The notes: generated from the letters alone by a model not told the origin. Shown: positions 8,462-17,355, counted from the stretch's first letter. The stretch: DNA of 41,392 bases from Chloroflexota bacterium (GCA_026707585.1 JAPOWQ010000063.1:1-41392); one strand, 5' to 3'. Program-made: numbers and translations.

Positions 8462-10924
8462 CTAGGGCGCGGCGAAGATCATCTGGCCCTCGTCCAGCCC
8501 GGAGAGGATCTCGACCTCGCTGTCGCTCCGAATCCCGGTGACGATGGGCAGGCTGCGCCGCTGCTCGTTGACTACCGTTTCGACGAACGTGCGTTCGTTC
8601 AGGTCGCGGAGCGCGGTCACCGGAACTTTCAGCACGTCCTCCTTGGTCTGGAGGGTGATGTTGACGCGGGCGAGCATGCCCATGCGCACTTCCTGGTTTT
8701 CGAAGTCCACTTCGAGAAGGGCATCAGGGATCCGCACGGTCTGCCCGGTCTGGGTGACGATCGTGCGTGGTATGGCGCTCACGTTGCCGTTGAACTTCAC
8801 GCCGGGGAATGCATCCAACGCAACCTCGGCCGGCTGCCCCACGGACATCTTGGACTGGTCTTGCTCGCCAATTCTGACTTCAATAATCAGAGCGGACGGA
8901 TCAGCAATTCCGATTACCTCGTTGAACGCCCGGGCCTGCGAGCCGGCCCGTCCGCGCGTAAACGTGATGACACCATCGAACGGCGCGCGGATTACGTTGT
9001 CCTCGGACTGTGTGAGGAGGGCTTCCAGGGCGATACGGCTGCGTTCGACTTCGTTCTCCAGGATTTGGAGCTCGAAGTCGGTTGCCGACTCACCGCGCTC
9101 GAACCGCTCAAAGTTCTCAACCGCAGCCTCAAAGTCCAGCCGCGCGGCCTGCTCGTTGTTCAGCGCGACCCGCAAGGTGGCCAGCGAGGGCGTGCCGGTG
9201 GCTTCCTGAAAGCGGACCTCGGCAACCCGCAAGTCCGCCAGCGCCGCGTCCAGCGCGGCCTCAGCGTCGGGCAATGCCGTGAGACTGGTGGTGCGGATCT
9301 CGTCGGCGTGGCGCGCCAGCGCGTCGGCCTCGCTCTGGCCTCGAAGGTATTGATCGATCCTCGCGCTCGCCGCCTGCACACGGGCCCGCGCGGCGGTCAG
9401 CGAACTGCGCTGCTCGATCCGGATCGCTTCGGCTATGCGGTCGATGGCGGCGGCGGCGGTTCCGGCACCGACCAGCGACTGCACGGTGAGTTGCGCCTCG
9501 CGCAGCCGGTGCCGGGCCGCGTCTCGGCCGGCCGTGGCCGAAGCAAGCTGGACTTCAAGCTCGGCCCGCCGAATCCGCACCAACTGATCGGCGGCCTGCT
9601 CCTCGGTTCCGCCGGCCAGCAGGTCGGCGAGGTGAGCCTCGAGCAGAGCCAGGGCCGCGAGTGCAATCTCGTGATTGGCCCTGGCCGTTTCGACTTCCTG
9701 GGGCGTGGCGGGCCTGATGGCTTCGTTGTAGGCGCGTTGCGCGGCCTCAAAATCGAGCGCTGCGCGCTGCTTGGCCTGGCTGGACGCACGTGAGCTGGGG
9801 CTCGTGATCTCGTCTCGCGTGAGCCTGGCCTTCTCCAGGTCTTGCTCGGCCGCCTGCACTTCGTGTGGGAATGGCCGAAACGTCACTTCGTGCAGCGTCT
9901 GGGCCAGCCCGGCGACCTCGGCCTGCTTATCGACGATGGCGGATCGCGCACGGTGAATGTCGTCCCGCATCTGAGCGCGGATTGTGGCGTCCGAGTTGTC
10001 CAGGACGTCCTGGGCGTTAATCACATCCTGATCCGCCCGCACCAGCGCGGCGCGGGCCGCAGCCACAGCGGCGACGGCGGCGTCCACCTGGGCGCGGGCC
10101 GTCTCCGCCGGCGAGGCGCCCGTGGTGGCCGTGCCGGACTGCAGGGCGCGCAGGTTCTCCGTGGCGACGGTCAGGTCGGCCTTCAGGCCGTCCAGCGTGG
10201 CGCGGGCCTGCGCCGCTGCCTGCGCCTGCGAAACAAGTCCGGCGGCCTCGGCGTTCACTTCGGCCAAGCGGCCTTCGGCATTGGTCACGGCTCGCTGGGC
10301 CCGCACCAGCGCGGCCTCGGCCTCGGTGACGCGCAGGTCCACATCACCTCGATCTTCGCGGGTTGCCAGATCGACGCCGAGCGCCTCCAGCTGTTCGGCC
10401 GCGGCGCGGCGCAGCAGCTTGTCGAAGGACGTGCGCTGGTTTTCCAGCGCGAGTTCCTTGTTGGCGACCGCACGCTGCGCCGCCGCCCGTTCGTCGCGCG
10501 CGCGTGTGCGCGCGGCATCCAGGCGCAACTCCGCGTTCTGCAGCGCCTCCTGGGAACTCTCGATGTCCGATTCGAGGCGACCGGTTTCCAGTTCGGCCAG
10601 GAGGTCGCCTTGTTGGACTTCGTCGCCCTGGGCGACATACATAGTCTTGACCCGACCGTCAGCCTTGAACGCCAGTTCGGACCGGTCGAGCGCCTCGACG
10701 CGGGCCGTCGTACGAATGGCCTCAATCAGCTGGCCCCGTGTCACCGGCACCATGGGCCGCTGTCGCACCGACTCGGTACGCGTAATCAGCGTCGGCGTCG
10801 GTTCTACCGTCTGGATAAACGCCTCGCAGGCAGCCAGCATAGTTCCGGCCAGCGCCAGGGCCGCCAGCCCCACCAGGCGCCGGCCGGTCTGCCGAGAGGT
10901 GAGTTTGCACTGCAAGAAGGCCAT
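8462..10924 (-). CDS. Very long HlyD/MacA-type lipoprotein adaptor
   Basis: 820 residues, about twice the length of MacA. Residues 1-33 are a lipoprotein signal: basic N-terminus, hydrophobic VGLAALALAGTM, and lipobox LAAC with Cys33 as the lipidated residue. After a short linker comes a split biotinyl-lipoyl half-motif (SELAFKADGRVKTMYVAQGD), then roughly 480 residues of Ala/Glu/Arg-rich helix with heptad character. The second lipoyl half follows (VIRAPFDGVITFTRGRAG), then beta-barrel segments typical of RND/ABC periplasmic adaptors. It is the first gene of the exporter operon and probably connects the FtsX permease to the exterior. The unusual coil length implies a long reach or an extended hairpin. 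Confidence 0.88.
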   Translation of the reverse strand: MAFLQCKLTSRQTGRRLVGLAALALAGTMLAACEAFIQTVEPTPTLITRTESVRQRPMVPVTRGQLIEAIRTTARVEALDRSELAFKADGRVKTMYVAQGDEVQQGDLLAELETGRLESDIESSQEALQNAELRLDAARTRARDERAAAQRAVANKELALENQRTSFDKLLRRAAAEQLEALGVDLATREDRGDVDLRVTEAEAALVRAQRAVTNAEGRLAEVNAEAAGLVSQAQAAAQARATLDGLKADLTVATENLRALQSGTATTGASPAETARAQVDAAVAAVAAARAALVRADQDVINAQDVLDNSDATIRAQMRDDIHRARSAIVDKQAEVAGLAQTLHEVTFRPFPHEVQAAEQDLEKARLTRDEITSPSSRASSQAKQRAALDFEAAQRAYNEAIRPATPQEVETARANHEIALAALALLEAHLADLLAGGTEEQAADQLVRIRRAELEVQLASATAGRDAARHRLREAQLTVQSLVGAGTAAAAIDRIAEAIRIEQRSSLTAARARVQAASARIDQYLRGQSEADALARHADEIRTTSLTALPDAEAALDAALADLRVAEVRFQEATGTPSLATLRVALNNEQAARLDFEAAVENFERFERGESATDFELQILENEVERSRIALEALLTQSEDNVIRAPFDGVITFTRGRAGSQARAFNEVIGIADPSALIIEVRIGEQDQSKMSVGQPAEVALDAFPGVKFNGNVSAIPRTIVTQTGQTVRIPDALLEVDFENQEVRMGMLARVNITLQTKEDVLKVPVTALRDLNERTFVETVVNEQRRSLPIVTGIRSDSEVEILSGLDEGQMIFAAP

Positions 10925-11097
10925 GGGTTCTCAGAGGGTGGTGGCGGGACGAGTTCCCGCGCGCGGTGCGATTGGCGCTATCCGAAGCCATTTTCTCACA
11001 TACGCCTCGGCCAGGCCGGTAAGAATCGCGACGGACCCCGCGGATGCAGGCGTGGCGCGCCGTGGCCGGACGCCGAGGCCATGCGGCGGCGGCGCGC

Positions 11098-11106
11098 TGG
11101 TAAACT
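11098..11106 (+). promoter_or_regulatory. Candidate extended -10 promoter for the 11141 gene
   Basis: TGGTAAACT matches the extended -10 pattern (TGn then TAnnnT). No good -35 is seen 17 bases upstream, as is common for extended -10 promoters. It lies 35 bases before the TTG start chosen for the following gene, in the divergent spacer shared with the adaptor gene. Confidence 0.3.
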
Positions 11107-11140
11107 CTGTCAATTCCGGGCCCCGAAACACCCATACCGT

Positions 11141-12583
11141 TTGACGCCCCTGAGCATAACGGCGGACCTCACGGCAGAGAGTGAGCGAGCGGCCGCCCGG
11201 CTTGTTGGCACGGTCGCGCCTCTCGGGAGCGATTCGCCAGCCGATGTCGCGAGTACGCCGTGGCGTATCGCGCCCCGACCGTTTCCCCTATCGCCCGCCG
11301 CCGTGGCTGAACTGGAGCGCCTGGGCAATGACTTGCTTGCGTTCTACGTGGCGGCCAACCGCTTGTACGCCAGCGCCGTGCGCGGCCGCGCGCCGGCATG
11401 GGTATTGACCTGCCTGGAACAGGGCAAACCGGAGCGTGTACGCGAACTCGGGCGGCTGCGCCGCTACCGTTCCGCGCTCCCAGTCATGATCCGACCGGAC
11501 CTCATGGCCCTGGACGGCGGTGGGTTCATGGCCACCGAGCTGGATGCCGTCCCGGGCGGCTTTGGCGTGCTGGGCGCGATCAGCCGGGCCTATCACGAGT
11601 TGGGATTCAGGTTGGTGGGCGGCGTGGATGGCATCGCCCAAGGCCTGGCCGCGGCCCTCCGCGGCGCCGCCAAGGTCGACGACCCGTCCGTGGCCCTGGT
11701 GGTGGCGGACGAGTCCGAGGATTACCGACCCGAAATGGACTGGGCCGCAGCCGCCCTGTGCGAGGCGGGCTTGCCCACGCGCCAGATTCATCCCCGCGAC
11801 CTGCGGCTGCACGATGACGCCCTGCAGATGCGCAACTGCCAGGGCTGGGAAGCGGTTGATCTGGTCTATCGATTCCTGGAACTGCACGACTTGCCCAACA
11901 TCCCGAAAATCGATCTGGTCATCTATGCCATGAAGCACCGGCTGGCAACCGTGACGGCCCCGCTTAAGAGTTACCTGGAAGAGAAGCTGCTGTTCTACCT
12001 GTTTCACCACCCCGAGTTGGACAGCTTCTGGCGCGGAGCGCTTGGCCGGGAGACCCAGGCTCGGCTCGCGCGCATGCTGCCGCCCACCTGGCTGCTCGAT
12101 CCCCAGCCAATCCCGCCCACCGCGGCGCTGGATCCTCCGCTGATGGCCGGGAAGCGACGCATCCGGCAGTGGACGGACCTTCGCGGGCTTTCCCAGCGTG
12201 AGCGGCGGCTGGTGCTCAAGCCCTCGGGCTTCTCGGAACTGGCCTGGGGCAGCCGCGGCGTGACCATCGGCCATGACGTGAACCAGGATGAGTGGCACCA
12301 GGCCGTGGACCTCGCCCTGGCGAGCTTCGAGACGACGCCCTACATCCTCCAGCAGTTCCACCAAAGCCGCCGGGTTGGCGTGAGCTACTACGATGTCCAG
12401 ACCGATGCCGTGCGTCCAATGACCGGGCGGGCGCGCCTGTCGCCGTATTACATGGTGGTGGACGGCCAGGCCCGGCTGTGCGGCGTGCTGGTAACCGTGG
12501 TGCCGGCGGCGAACAAGGTGATCCACGGTACGTCGGAGTCCGTGATGATGCCTGCCATGGTGAGCGACGAGGCCGAGATTTAG
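11141..12583 (+). CDS. Uncharacterised protein, possibly ATP-grasp fold
   Basis: 480 residues from the TTG at 11141; the open frame continues far upstream, but that part is only the antisense shadow of the adaptor gene. The central part has IRPDLMALDGGGFMATELD, and the C-terminal part has LVLKPSGFSELAWGSRGV and PYILQQFHQSRRVGVSYYD. The lysine-rich glycine loop, the tryptophan-glycine turn and the ILQ strand recall ATP-grasp enzymes such as circularly permuted or glutathionylspermidine-synthase-like types, but I cannot assign a family firmly. No membrane segment is seen. Its stop codon overlaps the stop of the siroheme gene on the other strand. Alternative starts are the ATG at 11081 or a later codon. 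Confidence 0.6.
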   Translation: MTPLSITADLTAESERAAARLVGTVAPLGSDSPADVASTPWRIAPRPFPLSPAAVAELERLGNDLLAFYVAANRLYASAVRGRAPAWVLTCLEQGKPERVRELGRLRRYRSALPVMIRPDLMALDGGGFMATELDAVPGGFGVLGAISRAYHELGFRLVGGVDGIAQGLAAALRGAAKVDDPSVALVVADESEDYRPEMDWAAAALCEAGLPTRQIHPRDLRLHDDALQMRNCQGWEAVDLVYRFLELHDLPNIPKIDLVIYAMKHRLATVTAPLKSYLEEKLLFYLFHHPELDSFWRGALGRETQARLARMLPPTWLLDPQPIPPTAALDPPLMAGKRRIRQWTDLRGLSQRERRLVLKPSGFSELAWGSRGVTIGHDVNQDEWHQAVDLALASFETTPYILQQFHQSRRVGVSYYDVQTDAVRPMTGRARLSPYYMVVDGQARLCGVLVTVVPAANKVIHGTSESVMMPAMVSDEAEI

Positions 12584-13275
12584 CTGCCGGCGTTCGTGTC
12601 CTGCCGGGCAGCGGCCCAGGCCTCGATACGAGATTCCACGAGCGCCTGCGCGGCCTCGGGGCCTTCGGCGCGCAGCAAGTCGTACAGCCCGTCGGCGCGC
12701 AGCCCCCGCCACAGGCGCTCTCGTTCCACGAACGTGTCCACTCGCTCGCGAACCAGGCGGCGCCAGACGAGATAGTGCGCCAGATGGTCTTCGATCTCCG
12801 GTCCGTAGCGCTGCGCCAGGTCGTCCTTGAGCGCACCGGTGAAGCCGGGACTGGCGCCGCCGCTGTTCACCGCGATCGAGATGGACCCATGCTTCACGTA
12901 AGCCGATGCAAAGAAGTCGCAATGCGCCGGGTCGTCCACCACGTTTACCAGCAGCCCGCGATCACGCGCGTCGGCCTCGATGGCGTAGTCCACCGGCCGG
13001 TTGCCGGTCGCGATGATGGCGACGCGATGCCCATCGAGGTCCGAAGGCGCATACGACCGGCGCCTGAGCTGAATCTCCCCGGCGTCCGCCATGTCCTGCA
13101 GCCGACGGTCAAACGGGTCGGCAAAGCCCGGCGCGGCGATGACCGCGGTCGCCACGCCAAAGTCCACCAGCAGGCAGGCCTTGAAGTACGCCGGCTCGCC
13201 ACCGCCCACGACGACGGCGGATTGGCCCTGCAAGTTCAGCGCGACCGGCAGGTAGGCGCGCCCGCCACCGGTCAC
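12580..13275 (-). CDS. Siroheme synthase N-domain protein (precorrin-2 dehydrogenase type)
   Basis: 231 residues, the size of stand-alone Met8p/SirC/CysG-N proteins. The N-terminus YLPVALNLQGQSAVVVGGG is the NAD-binding start. IIATGNRPVD, then NVVDDPAHCDFFASA and ISIAVNSGGASPGF are the conserved dimer and active-site stretches. The family oxidises precorrin-2 to sirohydrochlorin with NAD and may insert iron, giving siroheme for sulfite or nitrite reductases. The usual glycine-rich loop continues GGGEPAYFK rather than the common GGG-x-V-A-x-x-K. No methyltransferase domain is attached and no other siroheme gene is nearby. The GTG start overlaps the upstream phosphodiesterase stop (GTGA). Confidence 0.85.
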   Translation of the reverse strand: MTGGGRAYLPVALNLQGQSAVVVGGGEPAYFKACLLVDFGVATAVIAAPGFADPFDRRLQDMADAGEIQLRRRSYAPSDLDGHRVAIIATGNRPVDYAIEADARDRGLLVNVVDDPAHCDFFASAYVKHGSISIAVNSGGASPGFTGALKDDLAQRYGPEIEDHLAHYLVWRRLVRERVDTFVERERLWRGLRADGLYDLLRAEGPEAAQALVESRIEAWAAARQDTNAGS

Positions 13276-14123
13276 GCGCGATTCCCGTTCCGCAGGCCCG
13301 CCAAGGCAACGCGCTGATCGCCTTCAAGGAGCCGCCGACTGGCCCGAAACCAGTCCACCGTAGCGCCGTCGGCGCCCAGACGCACGGCCCGCCGAAGCTC
13401 CGCCGCCGTTCGGATTCCGAATGTTCGTACCGCCAGGCCGGCATCGTGCGCGGCCCTTACAAGCTCCTCGGTGAGGGCGGAAAATCGAGGATTGCACTGT
13501 TGCAAGCCAAGCCGATGGCATTCACGCACCACGGTGTCCGGCGACGGTGGCGGCTCGCCGGCGCGTGCAAACAGCCAGCCGGCGGTGGCGTCCGGCGCCA
13601 GGGCCCGTAGCCGCTCAAGCTGCTCAAGGTGAAATGAAATGAAGGTGCAGCGCGGCCGTTTGCCGTACGCGTCGAGCGCCTCCAGCACCGCCCGCGGCAG
13701 TTCGGGTGTCACGCCTTTCAATTCGACGTTGTGGTGAAAGCGATCGGCAAATCCCTCCAGGTAGTCGTCGAACCCCAGCACGTACGCCGGAGCGGCCGGT
13801 CTCGGGATTGCCTCGTGCCAGCCGGCCGCGGGGTCGTTGAGTTCCGCCGCGCCTTCCCGATCAAACCAGGCGCCCATGTCCAGCCTCTGAAGTTCGGCCA
13901 GCGTCAAGTCCTCGGCCCGGCCGGCTCGGCCGAGTTTCCTTTGAAGTGTCTTGTCATGAAACAAGACAACGCGGCCATCGCGCGTACAGCGAGCGTCGGT
14001 CTCGACTTCCTGGGCGCCATGTTCGGCCGCCAGTTGAAACGCGGCGCGCGTGTTTTCGGGAGCGGCGGCCGACGCGCCGCGATGGGCGATAAGCCGAAAC
14101 TCGGCCACGTTCGTCGTGCGCAT
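13272..14123 (-). CDS. Glycerophosphodiester phosphodiesterase family protein
   Basis: 283 residues from the ATG at 14123. The GDPD catalytic pattern is clear: LIAHRGASAAAPENTRAAF near residue 11 (His, Arg, and Glu of PENT), then ETDARCTRDGRVVLFHDKTLQR (metal-binding Glu and Asp, catalytic HD), and further on HNVELKG. The C-terminal third (LRRAVRLGADGATVDWF) matches the family's closing barrel strand, usually GVDGI-x-TD. The enzyme splits glycerophosphodiesters into glycerol-3-phosphate and an alcohol. No signal peptide is seen, so it is probably cytosolic. It is cotranscribed with the siroheme gene (4-base overlap) and divergent from the zinc dehydrogenase, 70 bases away. Confidence 0.88.
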   Translation of the reverse strand: MRTTNVAEFRLIAHRGASAAAPENTRAAFQLAAEHGAQEVETDARCTRDGRVVLFHDKTLQRKLGRAGRAEDLTLAELQRLDMGAWFDREGAAELNDPAAGWHEAIPRPAAPAYVLGFDDYLEGFADRFHHNVELKGVTPELPRAVLEALDAYGKRPRCTFISFHLEQLERLRALAPDATAGWLFARAGEPPPSPDTVVRECHRLGLQQCNPRFSALTEELVRAAHDAGLAVRTFGIRTAAELRRAVRLGADGATVDWFRASRRLLEGDQRVALAGLRNGNRA

Positions 14124-14193
14124 GGTCCTCGCTTGGAGCGCCTTGTCCGACAGCGCATGATAGAGGGGCCGGTCCCCGGTTCGAGACATCGAG

Positions 14194-15240
14194 ATGGCCG
14201 CAGTTTCGCGAATGACATGTGTGCGCTGCCCCGGCGACTTGCGAGTGGAAGTAGGCAGCGCGGAGATCGCCCAGCCGGGACCGGGCGAAATGCGCGTGCG
14301 CACGATGATTTCGGCGATTTGCGGCAGCGACCTGCATCACTACCGCACGCCCGCGGCCACGCGCAATGAGAACGGCTTTAGCCAATGGGCGCTGGGGCAC
14401 GAGAACACGGGACTGGTTGACGCTGTGGGACCGGGCGTCGGATACCCCGCCGTGGGAGATCGCGTGGTGGTGTACGGCATCGTGGGCTGCGGCCACTGCG
14501 TGCACTGCCGTCGCGGCGAGGACGTGTTTTGCGCCAATGCTCAGCACTTCAGCCGCCATCGCCACGGCAGCAACGCCGCCTACCTGCTGGCGCCGGCGCG
14601 CAACGCGATGCCACTGCCGGACGACTTCGACTGGGAGATGGGCGCGCTGCTGTCGTGCAACGTAGGAACGGCCTACGGCGCCCTGCGCAAGACAGGGGCC
14701 TCGGGCGATCGGCCGCTGGCGGTGTTTGGGCTGGGCCCGGTGGGGCTGTCCTGCGTGCTGCTGGGCCGGGCACTCGGCGCGACGGTGATAGGGGTGGATC
14801 CGGTCGCGGAACGCCGGGCGATGGCGCTGCGGTGCGGAGCGGAAACCGCACTGGACAGCTCGGTCCCGGACCTGACTACGCGTATCGTCGCGGCGGCCGG
14901 GGGCGAAGGAGTGGCGGCATCGATCGATACGAGCGGTCAGCCAGCGGCGCGCGCCGCGGCAGTTGACGCGCTGCGGACCCAGGGGACGTACGTGGAGGTC
15001 GGCGTTGGGCACGACCCAACGATCAGGCCCAGCCAGCAGATCATCTTCGGTGAGGTCGTCCTGCGCGGATCCTGGATTTACAAGCAGCACGAGTGGGACG
15101 GGCTGCTGGATCTGGTTCGGCGGCGGCAGGTTCCGATCAAGACGATGATCACCCACCGGTTCCGTCCGGAAGACGCCGTGGAGGCGTTTGAACTGGCCAA
15201 TGGCGCCACCGCTGGAAAAATCTTGTTCGACTGGAGCTAG
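14194..15240 (+). CDS. Zinc-dependent medium-chain alcohol dehydrogenase
   Basis: 348 residues. ICGSDLHHYR carries the first catalytic zinc Cys and the following site, GHENTGLVDAVGPGV the zinc His and Glu, and GCGHCVHCRRGEDVFC the four-cysteine structural zinc lobe. LAVFGLGPVGLSCVLLGRALG is the NAD(P)-binding Rossmann loop, followed by the acidic GVDP end that favours NAD. These features fit the threonine, sorbitol or alcohol dehydrogenase branch. The ATG at 14194 is used; an in-frame ATG six codons on would also work. The substrate is not fixed by sequence, though a Kbl-like synthase 2.2 kb downstream makes threonine dehydrogenase worth testing. Confidence 0.9.
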   Translation: MAAVSRMTCVRCPGDLRVEVGSAEIAQPGPGEMRVRTMISAICGSDLHHYRTPAATRNENGFSQWALGHENTGLVDAVGPGVGYPAVGDRVVVYGIVGCGHCVHCRRGEDVFCANAQHFSRHRHGSNAAYLLAPARNAMPLPDDFDWEMGALLSCNVGTAYGALRKTGASGDRPLAVFGLGPVGLSCVLLGRALGATVIGVDPVAERRAMALRCGAETALDSSVPDLTTRIVAAAGGEGVAASIDTSGQPAARAAAVDALRTQGTYVEVGVGHDPTIRPSQQIIFGEVVLRGSWIYKQHEWDGLLDLVRRRQVPIKTMITHRFRPEDAVEAFELANGATAGKILFDWS

Positions 15241-15915
15241 ATCACGGACGCTTCGATTGGCGGTGACCTGACGCCGGGTCGCGAGGGAAAGCCGGGAGAG
15301 CGCTTTCTCAATCGGCGCGGCGAATTCCTTGGCAGCTGCGGCTTTCGGGACGATCCGGGACGTCCGACGTGGCGCTCCGATGGTGGGCTGACGTTTTGGC
15401 ACTACGCGCGACAAGAACGTCTGGAGTTCATTTTCGGTACGGCCGGGGGGCTGAAGGCGGCCAGGCCAGCGTTCTTTGCCACCGAACTCACGCCTGAATT
15501 CGAGGGGCTGTATATGGTGGAGGGTTTCCTGGATCCCAAGCCCCATTGGCTCGACGACTCGCCCCACTTCGGCGGCGATGGCGGTCGCCGCTGGCGTGGA
15601 TATATCGGCGACCGGCTGCTGCGCGTGGATCTACCGCCGGGATTCCAGGGCGTGTGGGTGGCGGACTACGGGCATCCCCTGGAAGCCAAGGCCGTCCAGC
15701 AGGGCAAGCCTTCGCCACTGAACCTGGGTTACGACTGCCGCATGGGTCATGAAGCCAACCGGGCCTACGCCAACAGCCTGGTTCGTGTCGAGACCTACAG
15801 CGGCGGGCACCTGGCGCCCTTGGTGACGGTCATGCGGCCCGGTCCCGGGATCGCCGTTCCGCGGCCCTGTCTATCGGTGGCCAGCGTCCAGCCGCGCGTG
15901 AGGACGATCGGTTGA
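15241..15915 (+). CDS. Uncharacterised protein with no canonical start codon
   Basis: The frame is open from directly after the dehydrogenase TAG (same frame) to TGA at 15913. The first ATG is at 15514 (133 residues), but the 91 codons before it look coding: GERFLNRRGEFLGSCGFRD, then LTFWHYARQERLEFIFG and FFATELTPEFEGLYMVEG run smoothly into the later part. Between the TAG and 15514 only ATC (15241), ATT and CTG codons are available as starts. The full frame would be 224 residues, rich in Trp, Tyr, Phe and Gly, without membrane segments. I do not recognise the family. The true start may be ATC, CTG at 15268, or the later ATG. Confidence 0.5.
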   Translation: MTDASIGGDLTPGREGKPGERFLNRRGEFLGSCGFRDDPGRPTWRSDGGLTFWHYARQERLEFIFGTAGGLKAARPAFFATELTPEFEGLYMVEGFLDPKPHWLDDSPHFGGDGGRRWRGYIGDRLLRVDLPPGFQGVWVADYGHPLEAKAVQQGKPSPLNLGYDCRMGHEANRAYANSLVRVETYSGGHLAPLVTVMRPGPGIAVPRPCLSVASVQPRVRTIG

Positions 15916-15994
15916 CGGAGGCCGAGGCCCGCCGCACGTCAGGCTGCTTCAGCGACCGCCCAAGGGCGCGGCAACTGCGGGAAAAGAGACGCGG

Positions 15995-16831
15995 CTACGC
16001 GTCCGGGAGAAACGCGCGCTCCAGGCCATGGCTGGCCGCGATCTGGAGAATGGCCCGGTGGACGCCGCCGTTGCTGAAGATGCAGCGGCGGCTGCTGGGG
16101 CCCGTGGGCGCGCCGCGCACATCGGTCACCCGGCCGCCGGCCCGCCGGACAAGCAGCCCGGCGCCCGCGTGGTCCCACCACTTGACGTTGCTAAACAGCG
16201 CCCCGTCGTAGCGGCCGGCAGCCACCCAGGCCGTTTCCAAGGCGGCGGAGCCGGTGAGGCGCACGCGGTGGAACGTGCGGGCCGCCTGCGCCAGCGCGGC
16301 GTTAAAGCGACGGTCGTCGACCGGATTGATCCCGCGCTGGGCCCAGGCCACCGTGCTCTCGGATGGATCGGTTCGTCCGGTCACTTCGATGGGCCGACCG
16401 TTGAGCCGCGCCGGGCCATCCGCGAGGGCTGTGAACATCTCGTCGCGGATTGGGTCATAGATCGCGGTTACATCGGCTTGCGCGCGCCGCGTGTGGGCCA
16501 CACTGACGCAGAACTGCGGCTGACCGCGGGAATAGTTGTCAGTGCCATCCAGCGGGTCGATCACCCAGACGTCAGGCCCGTCCGTCGCTTCGTCATCCGG
16601 GAATTCCTCTGAGTAGACCGTGTGGTCCGGCGCGCGCTCCGCCAGCACCTCGCGAATCGCCCGGTCAGCCGCAAAGTCGGCGTCGGTGACCACCGTGCGT
16701 TCGCCTTGCCAGGTCTTCCATTGCACGCCCAGCAACTCGGACTCGAAGCTCCGCAGCAACTCGACACCGGCCGCTCGGGCGGCCAGCTCAGCTATCTCCA
16801 GCAGCCTGACCCGGTCGTTCGGGTCCGTCAC
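15995..16831 (-). CDS. Inositol monophosphatase family protein
   Basis: 278 residues with both IMPase signatures. The metal-binding motif WVIDPLDGTDNYSRG (about 92-106) is preceded by YSEEFPDDE, which provides the first metal-binding glutamate. The second motif is KWWDHAGAGLLVRRAGG (about 218-234). The family removes phosphate from inositol phosphates, 3'-phosphoadenosine phosphate, fructose-1,6-bisphosphate or histidinol phosphate using magnesium; the sequence does not settle which. GTG start at 16831, only 2 bases after the SRPBCC stop, so the two genes are cotranscribed. Confidence 0.9.
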   Translation of the reverse strand: MTDPNDRVRLLEIAELAARAAGVELLRSFESELLGVQWKTWQGERTVVTDADFAADRAIREVLAERAPDHTVYSEEFPDDEATDGPDVWVIDPLDGTDNYSRGQPQFCVSVAHTRRAQADVTAIYDPIRDEMFTALADGPARLNGRPIEVTGRTDPSESTVAWAQRGINPVDDRRFNAALAQAARTFHRVRLTGSAALETAWVAAGRYDGALFSNVKWWDHAGAGLLVRRAGGRVTDVRGAPTGPSSRRCIFSNGGVHRAILQIAASHGLERAFLPDA

Positions 16832-16833
16832 GT

Positions 16834-17274
16834 TCAGGCGGTGGTCGGCATTTCGGCCAGCGCCTTGCGCAAGCCCTGCGTCCAGCCGCGCGTGTTGCGG
16901 CGCAGGCTGAATCGCAGGAAGAAGCCAAGCGGACCCAGCGTGCGCGGACCGGAGGCGGTCTGGCGGATCCGAACGCCCGTGCCGCCTTCGACTGGTCGCA
17001 GCTCGATCGACATGCCGCGCGTGAGTCCGGCCTTGCTGCCAGTCCAGGCGGCCGAGTGGCCCAGGTCAACCTCGGTGATGGTGTAAATGAACGTCATCCG
17101 CTCGCGCCCGGTCTTCTGGCGGAAACGAAATCCCGGCGTCCAATTGCCGGCGGTTAGCCGCTCAGCGTCCTCAATGGTGGCATTCCACTTTTGCCAGTCG
17201 TTGATCGTGCTGACCAGCTGCCAAATTGTGTTGACAGGCGCCATGAGTTCAACGCTCGCGGTTTCCTCAATCAC
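16834..17274 (-). CDS. SRPBCC (polyketide cyclase/START-like) family protein
   Basis: 146 residues with the SRPBCC layout: an N-terminal strand EETASVELMAPVNTIWQLVS, the helix NDWQKWNATIEDAERL, central antiparallel strands, and a long amphipathic C-terminal helix (TRGWTQGLRKALAEM). The fold makes a hydrophobic pocket for lipids or small ligands; no catalytic residues are diagnostic here. It is first in a two-gene minus-strand unit with the inositol-phosphatase-like gene and divergent from the Kbl-like gene. Function is unassigned beyond the fold. Confidence 0.75.
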   Translation of the reverse strand: MIEETASVELMAPVNTIWQLVSTINDWQKWNATIEDAERLTAGNWTPGFRFRQKTGRERMTFIYTITEVDLGHSAAWTGSKAGLTRGMSIELRPVEGGTGVRIRQTASGPRTLGPLGFFLRFSLRRNTRGWTQGLRKALAEMPTTA

Positions 17275-17339
17275 CGACCACTCCTAACCCCGGACCGCGC
17301 GGGCATCGCGCCTGGGCACCCGGCATCTTACGCCGCCCG

Positions 17340-17355
17340 CCGGGCCTTTGCCCGG
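17340..17355. promoter_or_regulatory. Hairpin in divergent spacer before the Kbl-like gene
   Basis: CCGGGC and GCCCGG form a perfect 6-bp stem with a 4-base loop in the 133-base spacer between the divergent SRPBCC and Kbl-like genes. It could be a leader structure or operator; no role is demonstrated. Confidence 0.2.

Noticed and set aside
9842-11140. N-terminal extension of the 11141 gene into a 913-codon frame
   Set aside because: This part is the antisense of the HlyD-like adaptor gene; its residues are low-complexity and the real gene fits a TTG start at 11141.
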